Of a stretch of 64,000 nt of DNA, positions 33,361 through 42,324 are shown piece by piece. A program made the translations under genes and the position numbers. The notes below the pieces were generated by a model. That model did no database searches. It saw nothing but the letters and a program-made list of their open reading frames with translations, and was not told the origin of the DNA. Origin of the DNA: JAODBQ01 sp047602055 (GTDB lineage: Bacteria; Actinomycetota; Acidimicrobiia; Acidimicrobiales; Ilumatobacteraceae); the NCBI GenBank assembly GCA_047602055.1, contig JASGIG010000001.1, positions 2,790,001 through 2,854,000 on the forward strand. The letters are read 5' to 3'. Position 1 is the stretch's first letter; each line of letters begins with the position of its first letter.

Positions 33361-33643
33361 AGCGGGTGTGGCGGACGCCGCTGAGGGCGACGCCGTCGCC
33401 GCTGCCGTCGGGGAACAGGCGGAACGTGCGTTGCTCGGCCAGATCATCGGCGAGCGCGGCCCAGTAGCGGGCGTCGCCACCGGCAGCCGGGCCGGCGCGC
33501 CACAGCAGCCATGGTCCGATGCGTCGCTTGTAGTCCGCCTCCGGCCGCCCCGGCAGATCGGCGCCGAGCGTCAGCAGCTCGGGCGGCGCTTCGATCCACG
33601 CCGAGGCGACGATGTTGCGGTCACGGGTCGGCGTCGCCGGCAA
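33326..33643 (-). CDS. Conserved-looking hypothetical protein
   Basis: 105 residues from TTG 33643. Contains ASAWIEAPPELLTLGADLPG and YKRRIGPWLLWRAGPA with GGDARYWAALADDLAEQRTF, a soluble mixed alpha/beta composition. No family recognised. It overlaps the 3' end of the DUF2142 gene by 35 nt, convergently. A non-ATG start and short length keep confidence moderate. Confidence 0.6.
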   Translation of the reverse strand: MPATPTRDRNIVASAWIEAPPELLTLGADLPGRPEADYKRRIGPWLLWRAGPAAGGDARYWAALADDLAEQRTFRLFPDGSGDGVALSGVRHTRFRSWKEELIGR

Positions 33644-33698
33644 CGCGTCGGTGTGGATCGGCGTCCGGTCCGGCGGCCGCCGATCGTAGGGGAGGGCG

Positions 33699-34313
33699 TT
33701 ACCAGCCGCGATCGATCCACTCCTGCAGGTGCGGTCGCTCGTTGGCGATCGTCGTGTCGACGCCGTGGCCGGGCATGACGATCGTTTCCGGCGGCAGCGT
33801 GAGCAGCTTGGTGTCGATCGACTCGATGATCGTCGGGAAGCTCGCCCCCGGGAACTTCGTCGCCCCTGGCCCGCCCGGGAACAGGGTGTCGCCGCTGAAC
33901 AGCACGGGCGCGCCCTCGATCTTGAAGCTCACCGAGCCCGGGGTGTGCCCGGGGTTCTTGATCGCGTGCAGTCGCAGACGGCCGACCTCGATCACCTCGG
34001 CGTCGTCGATGAACACGTCGTAGCCGACGTCCTTCAGCATCGGGGCGTCGTCGCTGTTGATGCCGACCTCGTAGCCGGCCTCGCGGATCTGTGGCACGGC
34101 CTGGATGTGGTCCCAGTGGCCGTGGGTCTCCAGGACCCGGCGCACCCCGAGGCGCCGGCAGAGCTCGAGCAGCTTCTCGTGCTCGTTCGCCGCGTCGATC
34201 AGCACGGCGTCGCCGGTGTCGCGGCAGCGCAGCACGAACACGTTGTTGTCGTACGAGCCGACGACGACCTTGTGGATCTCCAGCCGGCTGCCGGCCCAGT
34301 GCAATGTGGTCAC
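33699..34313 (-). CDS. MBL-fold hydrolase (glyoxalase II-like)
   Basis: 204 residues from GTG 34313. Metal motif ETHGHWDHIQA (HxHxDH with Trp), NPGHTPGSVSF, FSGDTLFPGGPG and the terminal MPGHGVDTT give the complete dinuclear zinc ligand set. Likely a thioester hydrolase such as hydroxyacyl-thiol hydrolase. It overlaps the upstream GT2 gene by 4 nt (GTGA). Confidence 0.88.
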   Translation of the reverse strand: MTTLHWAGSRLEIHKVVVGSYDNNVFVLRCRDTGDAVLIDAANEHEKLLELCRRLGVRRVLETHGHWDHIQAVPQIREAGYEVGINSDDAPMLKDVGYDVFIDDAEVIEVGRLRLHAIKNPGHTPGSVSFKIEGAPVLFSGDTLFPGGPGATKFPGASFPTIIESIDTKLLTLPPETIVMPGHGVDTTIANERPHLQEWIDRGW

Positions 34314-35035
34314 GAGCCCTCCCTTCTGGGTCGGCGCACGCGGTCGCCGACCGATGAGTAGCGGACGATGCACCAGAAGGCCCGGAACCCGTCGCGCACG
34401 CCGATCTTCTTGCCCTCCTCGTATGTCCGACCGTGGTACGAGATGCCGACCTCGTAGATCACGGCGCGGCGTTTGGCGAGCTTGGCGGTGATCTCCGGCT
34501 CGAAGCCGAAGCGATCCTCCTCGATCTCGATCGACTGGATGACCTCGCGGCGGAACGCCTTGAAGCAGGTCTCCATGTCGGTGAGGTTGAGGTCGGTGAA
34601 CACGTTCGACGTCAGCGTCAGCAGCCTGTTGCCGAGCGAGTGCCAGAAGTACAGGACCCGGTGGGCCTCGCTCGAGACGAACCGCGAGCCGTACACGGCG
34701 TGGGCGCCGTCTTCGATCAGCGGGCGCAGCAGCTTGCCGTACTCCCCGGGGTCGTACTCCAGGTCCGCGTCCTGGACCACCACGTAGTCGGCCGTCGTGG
34801 CGGCGAAGCCGCGGCGCAAGGCGGCGCCCTTGCCCATGTTGCGCGGCTGCAGCAGGACCTTCAGGCGTGGGTCGTCGAAAGACGCCAGCGCGGCCCGGGT
34901 GCCGTCGGTGGATCCATCGTCGACGACGAGGACCTCGGCGACCCACGGCGAGTCGAGCACCCGCTTGACGAGCTCGGCGACGGTCGCCTGCTCGTTGTAG
35001 CAGGGCACGACGACGGACAGGCAGGGCGACGCCAC
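34310..35035 (-). CDS. GT2 glycosyltransferase
   Basis: 241 residues. SVVVPCYNEQATV, VVDDGSTDGTR, RNMGKGAALRRGF, QDADLEYDPGEY and GSRF(V) are GT-A motifs of polyprenyl-phosphate sugar transferases (DPG synthase type); DMETCFKAFRR is also typical of that group. Divergent from the second DUF2142 gene, with 69 nt between, which is the usual GT2-DUF2142 association. Confidence 0.9.
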   Translation of the reverse strand: MASPCLSVVVPCYNEQATVAELVKRVLDSPWVAEVLVVDDGSTDGTRAALASFDDPRLKVLLQPRNMGKGAALRRGFAATTADYVVVQDADLEYDPGEYGKLLRPLIEDGAHAVYGSRFVSSEAHRVLYFWHSLGNRLLTLTSNVFTDLNLTDMETCFKAFRREVIQSIEIEEDRFGFEPEITAKLAKRRAVIYEVGISYHGRTYEEGKKIGVRDGFRAFWCIVRYSSVGDRVRRPRREGS

Positions 35036-35104
35036 GGGACCGAGGGTACTCGTCGTCCGCGTCTCCGCCAGTGGGGTCGAGCGTCCCTCCTAGGCTGGCC
35101 CGCC

Positions 35105-36649
35105 GTGCGTGAGGTGGGTGACCGACGTCGTGCGGGACTGGCGGTCTGGCGGTGGTGGGCACTGGTCGCCGTGGCGTTCGCCCTGCTACTCGGGACGTGG
35201 GCGCTCGGTACCCCGCTCGGCGCGGCGCCCGACGAGATGGGCCACACGACCAAGGCGTTCGCCGCCGCCCACGGCGAACTGCTCGGCGACGCCGTGGCGG
35301 GGCGCAGCCCGCTCAACCGGGACATGCACGCGCCGGCCGATCTCGTCTCGGCGCTCGACACGGCGTGCTTCTCGTTCTTCCCGGAGACCCCCGCGTCGTG
35401 CACGATCGCCGATCCGAGCCCGGCCGTGATCGCCGTCGAGTCGAACGTGTCGGCGTACCCCCCGCTGTGGTACGCGGTGATCGGCGGACTGACCCGCATG
35501 GTGGGACGGGCCCACTCGGGTCGTGCATACCGTCTCGGCAGCCTGCTGGTCGCGACCGCTCTGCTGGCATGGGCGGCCTCGCTGCTGGCCCGCTCCGGTC
35601 GTCGCCGAGCGGTGCTGCTGCTCCTCGGGTTGCCACCGATGGCGGTGTACATGTCGATGGCGGCGAACCCGACGTCGTTCGAGATCGCCGGGATGCTCGT
35701 CCTGTGGAGCACCGCGGCGTGGTGGCTCGCCGCGCCGGCACCGCCGAGGCTCCGGCAGTGGCTCGTCGCCTCGACGGCGGCCGCGGTGATCGTTCTCGCG
35801 CGCCCGGTGTCGATCACCTGGGTGGCCGTCGCGGTGGCGGCATACCTGCTCTTGGAGCGCCGACCGCTCGGGCCGCCGCGCTGGTCGGGGATCGCGCTCG
35901 GGGCCGCGCCGATGGCCGTCGCCGTCGTCGCCTCGGCGGCGTGGAGCCGGTACGCGGCCATCGGCCTGGCCGACGACAAGTTCGTGCTCCCCGGGTCGAC
36001 GATCGATCACCTGCGGACGTCGTTCGGGCACACCAGCGAGATGTTCGTCCAGACCGTCGGCGTCCTCGGCTGGCTCGACGTGCGGCTGCCCGCCGCCGTC
36101 ATCGCCATCGGGACGGTGTTCGTCGTGGCGATCGCGCTGGCCGCACTGGTGCACGGCGATCGGCGGATGCGCCTGGTCGTCGCCGGGCTGGCGGCCGTGT
36201 GGGTGCTCTATCCGATGGTGTACACGACGCTGGCGCGCACGCCCCTGAACTGGCAGGGGCGCTACAACGTGCCGCTGCTCGGCGGCCTGGTGCTGCTCGC
36301 CGCCGAGCTCGTCCGCCGAGGCGTGCTCCCGCGCCTGGTGCCGCGCTGGCCGCTTTTCGTCGGCGCCGGGTTCGTGGTGATGGAGGTGCTGGCGTTGCAC
36401 CAGACCCTGCGCCGCTACATGGTCGGCGCCAGCGGCAACATCCTGCTGCGTGAGGCCGCATGGCATCCGCTGCTGAACGCCTGGCTGCTGGTCGTCGTCA
36501 ACGCCGCGCTCGCCACGGCGACGGTGGTGGTGCTGGCGCGCGGCCCGGCCGCTGCGCGCGTGTCGGCGCCGTCGTCGCCGCGACCCTCGGACGAGGGGAG
36601 CGGCGATGACGAGGCGTCGGTCGTTCGAGCCGGTCTCGTCGCGCCCTGA
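35105..36649 (+). CDS. DUF2142 polytopic membrane protein 2
   Basis: 514 residues from GTG 35105. First TM (WWALVAVAFALLLGTWALGT) then PLGAAPDEMGHTTKAFAAAH, the same acidic loop as the first copy; SAYPPLWYAVIGGLTRM and about ten TM segments follow. Paralogue of the protein at 31765-33360. The C-terminal ~25 residues are acidic and soluble. A glycan-assembly role is inferred from the neighbouring GT2. Confidence 0.82.
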   Translation: MREVGDRRRAGLAVWRWWALVAVAFALLLGTWALGTPLGAAPDEMGHTTKAFAAAHGELLGDAVAGRSPLNRDMHAPADLVSALDTACFSFFPETPASCTIADPSPAVIAVESNVSAYPPLWYAVIGGLTRMVGRAHSGRAYRLGSLLVATALLAWAASLLARSGRRRAVLLLLGLPPMAVYMSMAANPTSFEIAGMLVLWSTAAWWLAAPAPPRLRQWLVASTAAAVIVLARPVSITWVAVAVAAYLLLERRPLGPPRWSGIALGAAPMAVAVVASAAWSRYAAIGLADDKFVLPGSTIDHLRTSFGHTSEMFVQTVGVLGWLDVRLPAAVIAIGTVFVVAIALAALVHGDRRMRLVVAGLAAVWVLYPMVYTTLARTPLNWQGRYNVPLLGGLVLLAAELVRRGVLPRLVPRWPLFVGAGFVVMEVLALHQTLRRYMVGASGNILLREAAWHPLLNAWLLVVVNAALATATVVVLARGPAAARVSAPSSPRPSDEGSGDDEASVVRAGLVAP

Positions 36650-36679
36650 GCGTCGAGACGACCGCCGGGGCGCGACGGG

Positions 36680-37078
36680 TCAGGGGCTGACGACGTCGAA
36701 GCCGAGGGCGAGGGCGACGGGGATCTGCGCGGCATCGAGGGTGACGTAGCTGACGGGGCGCGGTAGGCGGTCGGCGGCGGCGAGGTGCAGCGCGTCGGCG
36801 AGGCGCAGCGGCTGCTCGCGCATCAAGACGGTGGCGCGGTCGAGGCAGCGCTGGTCGACGGGGACGACGTGGTAGCGGTCCCACTGCAGGCGAAGCTCGT
36901 CCTCGATGTCGGCGCGCACGAGCTCGTCGTCGGTCAGCCGGTCGACGAGGGCCAGGGCCTCGGTCAGGGCGAGCGCGCTCGTGCACGGCGTGTCACCGAG
37001 CGCCGCGGCGACGGTGGCGCGGGCGGGCACGTCGAGGTGCAGGGCCAGCACGGCGGACGTGTCGAGGTAGGAGAGCAT
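36680..37078 (-). CDS. VapC-type PIN-domain toxin
   Basis: 132 residues from ATG 37078, whose A is shared with the antitoxin stop (TGATG). SYLDTSAVLALHL, ALALTEALALVDR and LRLADALHLAAA carry the PIN acidic residues; VTLDAAQIPVALALG closes the fold. Confidence 0.9.
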   Translation of the reverse strand: MLSYLDTSAVLALHLDVPARATVAAALGDTPCTSALALTEALALVDRLTDDELVRADIEDELRLQWDRYHVVPVDQRCLDRATVLMREQPLRLADALHLAAADRLPRPVSYVTLDAAQIPVALALGFDVVSP

Positions 37079-37356
37079 CAGCCGCGCAGTTCGCCGAGCA
37101 GGCGGTCGAGACGAGCGCCCGTGTACACGGGGATGGGTGGGCGTTCCCGGCTCGCGGTCGCCCGGCGTGGCGGGACGAGCGCGCCTGCGGCGACGAGTGC
37201 CTCCAGCGTCGCCGTGCCGCTGTCGCCGGCGGCGTGGGCGAGCGGGACGATCGCCACCGCGGGGCGTCCGGCGACGGCGACCTCGACCCGCTCACCGGCG
37301 GCGGCGCGGTGCAGGTGGCGGGCGAGGTCGGCGCGCAGCTCCCGGGCCCCGATCAT
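37078..37356 (-). CDS. Phd/YefM-type antitoxin
   Basis: 92 residues from ATG 37356. IGARELRADLARHLHRAAAG and ERVEVAVAGRPAVAIVPL match the Phd/YefM DNA-binding domain. The start is bordered by GTACGCGCATGTAC (37366-37379 region), a dyad that may be the autoregulatory operator. Different antitoxin fold from the RHH antitoxin at 26812. Confidence 0.85.
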   Translation of the reverse strand: MIGARELRADLARHLHRAAAGERVEVAVAGRPAVAIVPLAHAAGDSGTATLEALVAAGALVPPRRATASRERPPIPVYTGARLDRLLGELRG

Positions 37357-37426
37357 GTGCTGAGTGTACGCGCATGTACGCGAGGCGCATTGTGCAGTCG
37401 TCGCTCGATGTGCAACCCTGCGGGCC

Positions 37427-38542
37427 ATGAACTTTGCTTTCACCGAGGAGCAGGACGAGCTGCGCAAGACCGTGCGGGCCTTCCTGGAGTCCAAGAGCCC
37501 GGAGACCGCCGTCCGCGAGCAGATGGAGACCGAGACCGGCTACGACCCGGCCGTGTGGTCGCAGATGGGCGAGCAGATGGGCCTGCAGGGCCTGGCGATC
37601 CCCGAGGAGTTCGGCGGGTCGGGCTACTCGGCCACCGAGCTCGGCATCGTGTTGGAGGAGATGGGCCGCGCCCTGCTCTGCGCCCCGTACTTCTCCACCG
37701 TCGTGCTCGCCGCGAACACGCTGCTGCAGTCGGGTGACGACGCCGCCAAGCAGGCCCACCTGCCGGGCATCGCCAGCGGCGAGACGATCGCCACGCTGGC
37801 GTTCACCGAGCCGTCGGGCAAGTGGGACGAGTCGGGCATCACGATGGAGGCCACCGGCTCGGGCAGCGACTGGAAGCTCAACGGCACGAAGATGTTCGTG
37901 CTCGACGGCAACACCGCCAACCTGATCATCGTCGCCGCCCGCACGGGCAAGGGCGTCAGCCTGTTCACCGTCGCCGGCGACGCAGCCGGCCTGACCCGCA
38001 CGAACCTGTCGACGATGGACCAGACCCGCAAGCAGTCGAAGCTGGAGTTCAGCGGCGTCTCGGCGACCCTGCTCGGTACCGAGGGCGCCGGCTGGGACGT
38101 CCTGTCGACGGTGCTCGACCTCGCCGCCGTCGGTCTGTCGGCCGAGTCGGTCGGCGGCGCCCAGAAGGTGCTGGAGATGGCCGTCGAGTACGCCAAGGTG
38201 CGCGTCCAGTTCGGCCGCCCGATCGGCTCGTTCCAGGCGATCAAGCACAAGTGCGCGGACATGCTGCTCGAGGTCGAGTCGGCCAAGTCGGCGGCGTACT
38301 ACGGCATGTGGTGCGCGTCGGAGATGAACGACGAGCTGCCGTCGGTGGCCTCGCTCGGCAAGGCGTACTGCACCGAGGCGTACTTCCACGCCGCCGCCGA
38401 GAACATCCAGATCCACGGTGGCATCGGCTTCACCTGGGAGCACCCGGCTCACCTGTACTTCAAGCGGGCGAAGTCGTCCGAGCTGCTGTTCGGTGACCCG
38501 ACCTACCACCGCGAGCTGCTCGCCCAGCGCATCGGCATCTGA
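37427..38542 (+). CDS. Acyl-CoA dehydrogenase
   Basis: 371 residues from ATG 37427 (NFAFTEEQDELRKTVRAFL). FAD/substrate blocks LAFTEPSGKWDESGI, RVQFGRPIGSFQAIKHKCAD and IQIHGGIGFTWEHPAHLYFK are clear. The end is RAKSSELLFGDPTYHRELLA instead of the common Gx-x-E-I-x-R, as in actinobacterial FadE subunits that work as heteromers in sterol or aromatic catabolism. The partner subunit is not in this window. Confidence 0.92.
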   Translation: MNFAFTEEQDELRKTVRAFLESKSPETAVREQMETETGYDPAVWSQMGEQMGLQGLAIPEEFGGSGYSATELGIVLEEMGRALLCAPYFSTVVLAANTLLQSGDDAAKQAHLPGIASGETIATLAFTEPSGKWDESGITMEATGSGSDWKLNGTKMFVLDGNTANLIIVAARTGKGVSLFTVAGDAAGLTRTNLSTMDQTRKQSKLEFSGVSATLLGTEGAGWDVLSTVLDLAAVGLSAESVGGAQKVLEMAVEYAKVRVQFGRPIGSFQAIKHKCADMLLEVESAKSAAYYGMWCASEMNDELPSVASLGKAYCTEAYFHAAAENIQIHGGIGFTWEHPAHLYFKRAKSSELLFGDPTYHRELLAQRIGI

Positions 38543-38756
38543 ACCGTTCGCGTTCGAGCTTCCCTCGCAGCGGAGCTGCTCGCTGCGCCTGCCGTGCTCG
38601 CCGGCTCCGCTTCGCTTGGCCGCTCGCCGCGTCGTGAATCGGTGGTGAGCGCTGGCGGCGCCTGACGCCGCTTGACCTGTACGACGCTGGCAGCGTTTCG
38701 GCCCATCTCCGGGTCGTTTCGCTGCCAGCGTCGTCGCGTCCGTAGCCTCGACGGCG
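38543..38756. repeat. Intergenic repeats: copy of the TGCCGTGCTCG unit and a 15-bp inverted repeat
   Basis: No gene is supported in these 214 bp. From 38590 there is a relative of the direct repeats at 13633 and 13699. An inverted repeat has arms ACGACGCTGGCAGCG (38681-38695) and its exact complement (38720-38734) around a 24-nt loop; it may terminate the acyl-CoA dehydrogenase transcript or lie in the leader of the next gene. Confidence 0.6.
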
Positions 38757-39227
38757 ATGTTGGCGATGTTGGCGATGTTGGCGGTGACGTTCGTGCTGAT
38801 CCTGGTGGCGGCCGTCGCCGTGTTCGTCATCGCCGCGGTGGTGGTCGGACGTGAGGCGCACCGGCTGGACGCGGTGGCGCCACGATCGGTCTACATCATT
38901 GAGGAGGCCGTCGAGTTCGTCGCCGAGTACCTACCGCCCGAGTCGCAGGCCCGGCTGACGCCCGAGGAGCTGGAGCAGCTGCTGACGTTCCACATGCGCT
39001 GGCTGCACGCCAAGGGCCTGCAGCCGAAGAACGTCGTCGACCGCCGCCAGGACATCAGCGAGCCCGTCGTGGTCGAGGAGGACACGGTGACCGGCTACCT
39101 CCTCGGCGAGGCCGACCGCGCCGGCATCGCGATCCTCGACGACGTCGACGTCGTCAACGTCGTCGACGCCCACCTGGCCTACTTCGAAGCCATCGGCGCC
39201 GTCGGCCCGAAGGCCACCGACGTCTGA
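38757..39227 (+). CDS. Single-pass membrane-anchored hypothetical protein
   Basis: 156 residues. Starts MLAMLAMLAVTF, from a triple GATGTTGGC repeat that offers three alternative ATG starts. N-terminal TM (~7-30) then a soluble domain (APRSVYIIEEAVEFVAEYLP, LTPEELEQLLTFHMRWLHAK, LGEADRAGIAILDDVDVVNV). No family assigned; orientation with the soluble part in the cytoplasm is inferred. Confidence 0.72.
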   Translation: MLAMLAMLAVTFVLILVAAVAVFVIAAVVVGREAHRLDAVAPRSVYIIEEAVEFVAEYLPPESQARLTPEELEQLLTFHMRWLHAKGLQPKNVVDRRQDISEPVVVEEDTVTGYLLGEADRAGIAILDDVDVVNVVDAHLAYFEAIGAVGPKATDV

Positions 39228-39314
39228 CCCCGTCTGCCGCCGGTGGAGCTCGCCGTCGACAGTGCAGGTGATGAGGTCCAGTACTGTTCGCAGACCTCGA
39301 CCAGGGGAGTCGGC

Positions 39315-39999
39315 ATGAGACGTTGGTGTGCGGTGGCGGCACTGCTGGTGGTCGCGGTCGCGTGCACCAGCAACGACAAGAGCGACCCGACGACCACGCC
39401 GGCTGTGACGCCTGCAGCGACGACCACGGTCACGACAGCCACCGTGGTCTCGACGACCACGGTGGCGGCGACCAGCACGACCACGAGCACGACGTCGACG
39501 ACTTCCACCTCTGTCGAGCCGTCATCGTCGGATGCCCCGAGCACCGCCGGCCCGTTCACGCCGACCGCCGAAGACATCGCGGCGGTCAAGCAGGCCGTCG
39601 CTGACTTCTGGGAGGCGTACATCGCCTGCTTCGAGGCGCCAGCCGCGTGCGATCCGTCTGCCTTCGTCGCCAGTCGTGGGCCAACGCTTGCGACGCTTCG
39701 GACCAACCTCGCGAAGCGTTCCGCTGCCGGTGAGCACCTCTTGTCAGACCGTCGTGGTACTCGGTTCATCGTCACACAACTGGGCTTCGGCGCGTCGGAT
39801 GCCGCCACCACGATCGAATGCGTCTACGACGCCTTGGTCTTCGTCGGCCAACCTGACGAGAACGGCGACCCAACGATCGTTGACGACGAGCGCGTCGAGC
39901 ATTCGGATCTTGCACACGTTGTACCGCGAGAACGGTCGCTGGTTGGTTGGTGGTCAGCAACGGATCGAAGTCCTGGGAGAGGGCGACCTGTGCGGCTGA
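39315..39999 (+). CDS. Lipoprotein with Thr-rich linker, frameshifted near 39895
   Basis: From ATG 39315: signal peptide with lipobox-like LLVVAVAC (Cys ~18), a ~50-residue Thr/Ser-rich linker, then a small domain (FTPTAEDIAAVKQAVADFWE, AYIACFEAPAACDPSAFVAS). After IVDDERV the match continues in the next frame as SIRILHTLYRENGRWLVGGQ with QRIEVLGEGDLCG, ending at 39999. One base change restores it. About 228 residues; likely anchored outside the membrane. The ligand or function is unknown. Confidence 0.7.
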
Positions 40000-40784
40000 T
40001 CTGCTTTGCGTGGGTTGTGCTCGTTCTGCTGATCGGCCCCGCGGGTTCTGCACGGGCAGGCGGAACTGCCGACGCGAGCGACTCGGGCGTAACGGCTGGC
40101 AGCTCGCAGGACGGAGACCTTGGCGGTGCGCAGTCATCGGGTCCCAGCGCTGTCGCCAAGGTCTGTACCGAGTGGGCGCAGATGCTGCCGTCGGAGAGCC
40201 TTGGTGGCGCGGGCTATGCGGTGGTCTTCCGCCAGGGGGAGGGCGGTGAACCGCAGTGGCTGTGGTATCGCACCTGCGATGGCGAGATGGAGTACGTATG
40301 GCGCGGTGGGCCGACGCCGCGGGAGGTTGCCGAGGATCTCTACGACGAGGCGTTTGCGGCTTTGCCGAAGCCGGAGCTGTCGTTGTCGGGGCGGTTGGAC
40401 TTTCAGATCGTCAATGCGGAGACGAACGTCTCGGTGGTGCCGATTGCGCCGGTGAGCGCGACTGCGGAGGTGCCTGGTTTGTCGGTGACGGTCACGGCGA
40501 CAGCGACGACGATTCGGCTGGACACGGGCTCGATCGTCGCTGGTGACATGACGCGAATCGAGTGTGAGCCGTGGGGTGGTGACGGATGCACGTGGACGCC
40601 GAGCTATCCGTCGGTCCTCAAGACCACCGGCTTCGACGATCACCGGTATCACGCCACGGTCTCGATCGTGTGGTCCGTCGAGTGGACGAGCAGCGTCGGG
40701 CCGGGCGGCACCTTGGCGGACGTCACCTCGTCGTCGCCGGTGCTGATCGGCGTCGGCGAGATCCAGGTGATCGGCGGGCGCTGA
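39990..40784 (+). CDS. Secreted hypothetical protein
   Basis: 264 residues from GTG 39990, overlapping the end of the lipoprotein gene by 10 nt. Signal peptide (RLICFAWVVLVLLIGPAGSA) then a Gly/Ser-rich stretch and a beta-rich domain with three Cys. Codon usage looks less G/C-biased at third positions than in neighbours (many TTG, CGG, GCG and GTT). No family recognised. Confidence 0.7.
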   Translation: MRLICFAWVVLVLLIGPAGSARAGGTADASDSGVTAGSSQDGDLGGAQSSGPSAVAKVCTEWAQMLPSESLGGAGYAVVFRQGEGGEPQWLWYRTCDGEMEYVWRGGPTPREVAEDLYDEAFAALPKPELSLSGRLDFQIVNAETNVSVVPIAPVSATAEVPGLSVTVTATATTIRLDTGSIVAGDMTRIECEPWGGDGCTWTPSYPSVLKTTGFDDHRYHATVSIVWSVEWTSSVGPGGTLADVTSSSPVLIGVGEIQVIGGR

Positions 40785-40787
40785 CCC

Positions 40788-41594
40788 TCAGATCATCATG
40801 TTGAAGTTGCTCACCACGCGAGAAGCGAGCTCGGTGTCGCCACCGAGCTGCACCGACGAGGCGACGGCCGAGTAGGGACGACGTCCGCCGGCGAGGATCA
40901 CGAACGTCTCGGTGTCCATCGTCACCGTGGCCAGCGGGTCGGCCGACGGGGACGGCACGAGTGCGGCTCGGCCGTTCTGGACCTCAGCCACCAGATGGCG
41001 CGAGACGCCGCCGGTGACGTCGACGACGACGGTGCCACCCTCGGGGGTCTGCGCCCGCTTGCCGACGACGATCGGGATCGTCATGGCCAGTCGGTCGACG
41101 GTGTGCGCCGCCGCGGCGCACGACATGTGCCCCGGCCGGCCGACGGCGCGGCGGATGTCCTGCTCGTGCATCCAGTTGTCGAGCACACGCACGTTGAGGA
41201 ACAGGGCCACGTCGCCGGGCCCGACCGGTGTCATCGCCGGCTGGGCGAAGTAGGCGTCGTCGGCGGCGCGGAACGTCGCCATCCGCTCGGCGGTCAACGC
41301 ATCGAACTCCGCCAAGACCTCTGCGCCGGACAGCGACCGCCGGTGCTCGACCTCGAACTCGTTGAACTTGCCGATGTCGTTGCGCACCCACTCGCCAACG
41401 GTCTCCAGGCGTGGCGCGGCTTCCAGGCCCTGCAGCATCCGCTCGGTGCCGATCAGGTGCGACACGTTGTCCTGCACCGTCCAGCCGGGCAAGTCCGTCG
41501 GCGACTTCCACTGCGCCTCGGTCAGCGAGTGGCCGACCTCGCTCACGGACGTCCACGTCTCGCCGAGCATGTCGATGATGTCGTTCGGGATCAC
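40788..41594 (-). CDS. Maleylpyruvate isomerase-family mycothiol-dependent enzyme
   Basis: 268 residues. N-terminal DinB-like domain of the MDMPI type (WKSPTDLPGWTVQDNVSHLI with His) and NVRVLDNWMHEQDIRRAVGR with the other metal His, then a C-terminal domain (GGTVVVDVTG). This family uses mycothiol, an actinobacterial thiol, in isomerase or transferase reactions; the actual substrate is unknown. It follows the DsbA-like gene by 9 nt. Confidence 0.88.
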   Translation of the reverse strand: MIPNDIIDMLGETWTSVSEVGHSLTEAQWKSPTDLPGWTVQDNVSHLIGTERMLQGLEAAPRLETVGEWVRNDIGKFNEFEVEHRRSLSGAEVLAEFDALTAERMATFRAADDAYFAQPAMTPVGPGDVALFLNVRVLDNWMHEQDIRRAVGRPGHMSCAAAAHTVDRLAMTIPIVVGKRAQTPEGGTVVVDVTGGVSRHLVAEVQNGRAALVPSPSADPLATVTMDTETFVILAGGRRPYSAVASSVQLGGDTELASRVVSNFNMMI

Positions 41595-41603
41595 GATGGT
41601 CTC

Positions 41604-42275
41604 CTACGGCGCGGGGTTCTCGATGGTCTGCCACTCCCTCGCCGTGAGGTAGGGCTCGAACGCGGCGCCGATCGCCTGTAGGTGCTGCGGCGTCTTCGGC
41701 GTCTTCAGCTCGAACAGGCCGGGGATCTTGGCGTAGGCGACGGTCAGGTCCCACAGCGCCAGCGCGTCCTCGCCGGTCGGTGCCGGCACGACGACCGGTC
41801 CGAACACGGCACGGTCGTCCTCGAAGACGATGATCGGCACGCCGAAGCCGCCGTAGCGGGACACGGCGAGCTCGTGGTCGGCGCGGACGTCGTCGTGGGT
41901 GGTCGGGTCGGCCTGCGCGTCCTCCCACACCGACGGCGGCTGGCCGATCGATTCGAGCAGGTCGTGGGCGACGCCGGCGTCGTAGAAGCGCCGGCCGTCC
42001 TCGTGCAGCGCCTTGCCGCAGACCTCGTACCAGCGGTCGCAGGCGTCCATGTCGGTCCGCCGCAGCAGCGCCCCGATGCGCATCGGCGTCCAGCCGTACG
42101 CGAGCGGCCGCTCCCACGGGTGGCGCTTGCCCTCGGGCCGGTTGACCTCCTCCAGCGAGAAGAACCGCCAGTCGATCTGCAGGTCGACCGATTGGCGGAC
42201 CCGGCGGATCCACACCGAGGTCTGGTAGGCCCACGGGCACATCGGGTCGAAGAAGAACTGGATGCGCGTCCCCAT
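41604..42275 (-). CDS. DsbA-like / mycothiol-dependent reductase-family protein
   Basis: 223 residues from ATG 42275. Thioredoxin-fold opening RIQFFFDPMCPWAYQTSVWI resembles the mycothiol-dependent nitroreductase Rv2466c (FDPLCPWCW), but the second active-site Cys is Ala (CPWA), so a monothiol mechanism is expected. FGVPIIVFEDDRAVFGPVVV carries the cis-Pro loop. Its position next to a mycothiol-dependent enzyme supports mycothiol use. Confidence 0.83.
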   Translation of the reverse strand: MGTRIQFFFDPMCPWAYQTSVWIRRVRQSVDLQIDWRFFSLEEVNRPEGKRHPWERPLAYGWTPMRIGALLRRTDMDACDRWYEVCGKALHEDGRRFYDAGVAHDLLESIGQPPSVWEDAQADPTTHDDVRADHELAVSRYGGFGVPIIVFEDDRAVFGPVVVPAPTGEDALALWDLTVAYAKIPGLFELKTPKTPQHLQAIGAAFEPYLTAREWQTIENPAP

Positions 42276-42324
42276 CGAGTCGGCATCTTCGCGCCGTCGG
42301 TGTCCGGCAAGTATCGTCGGACCG

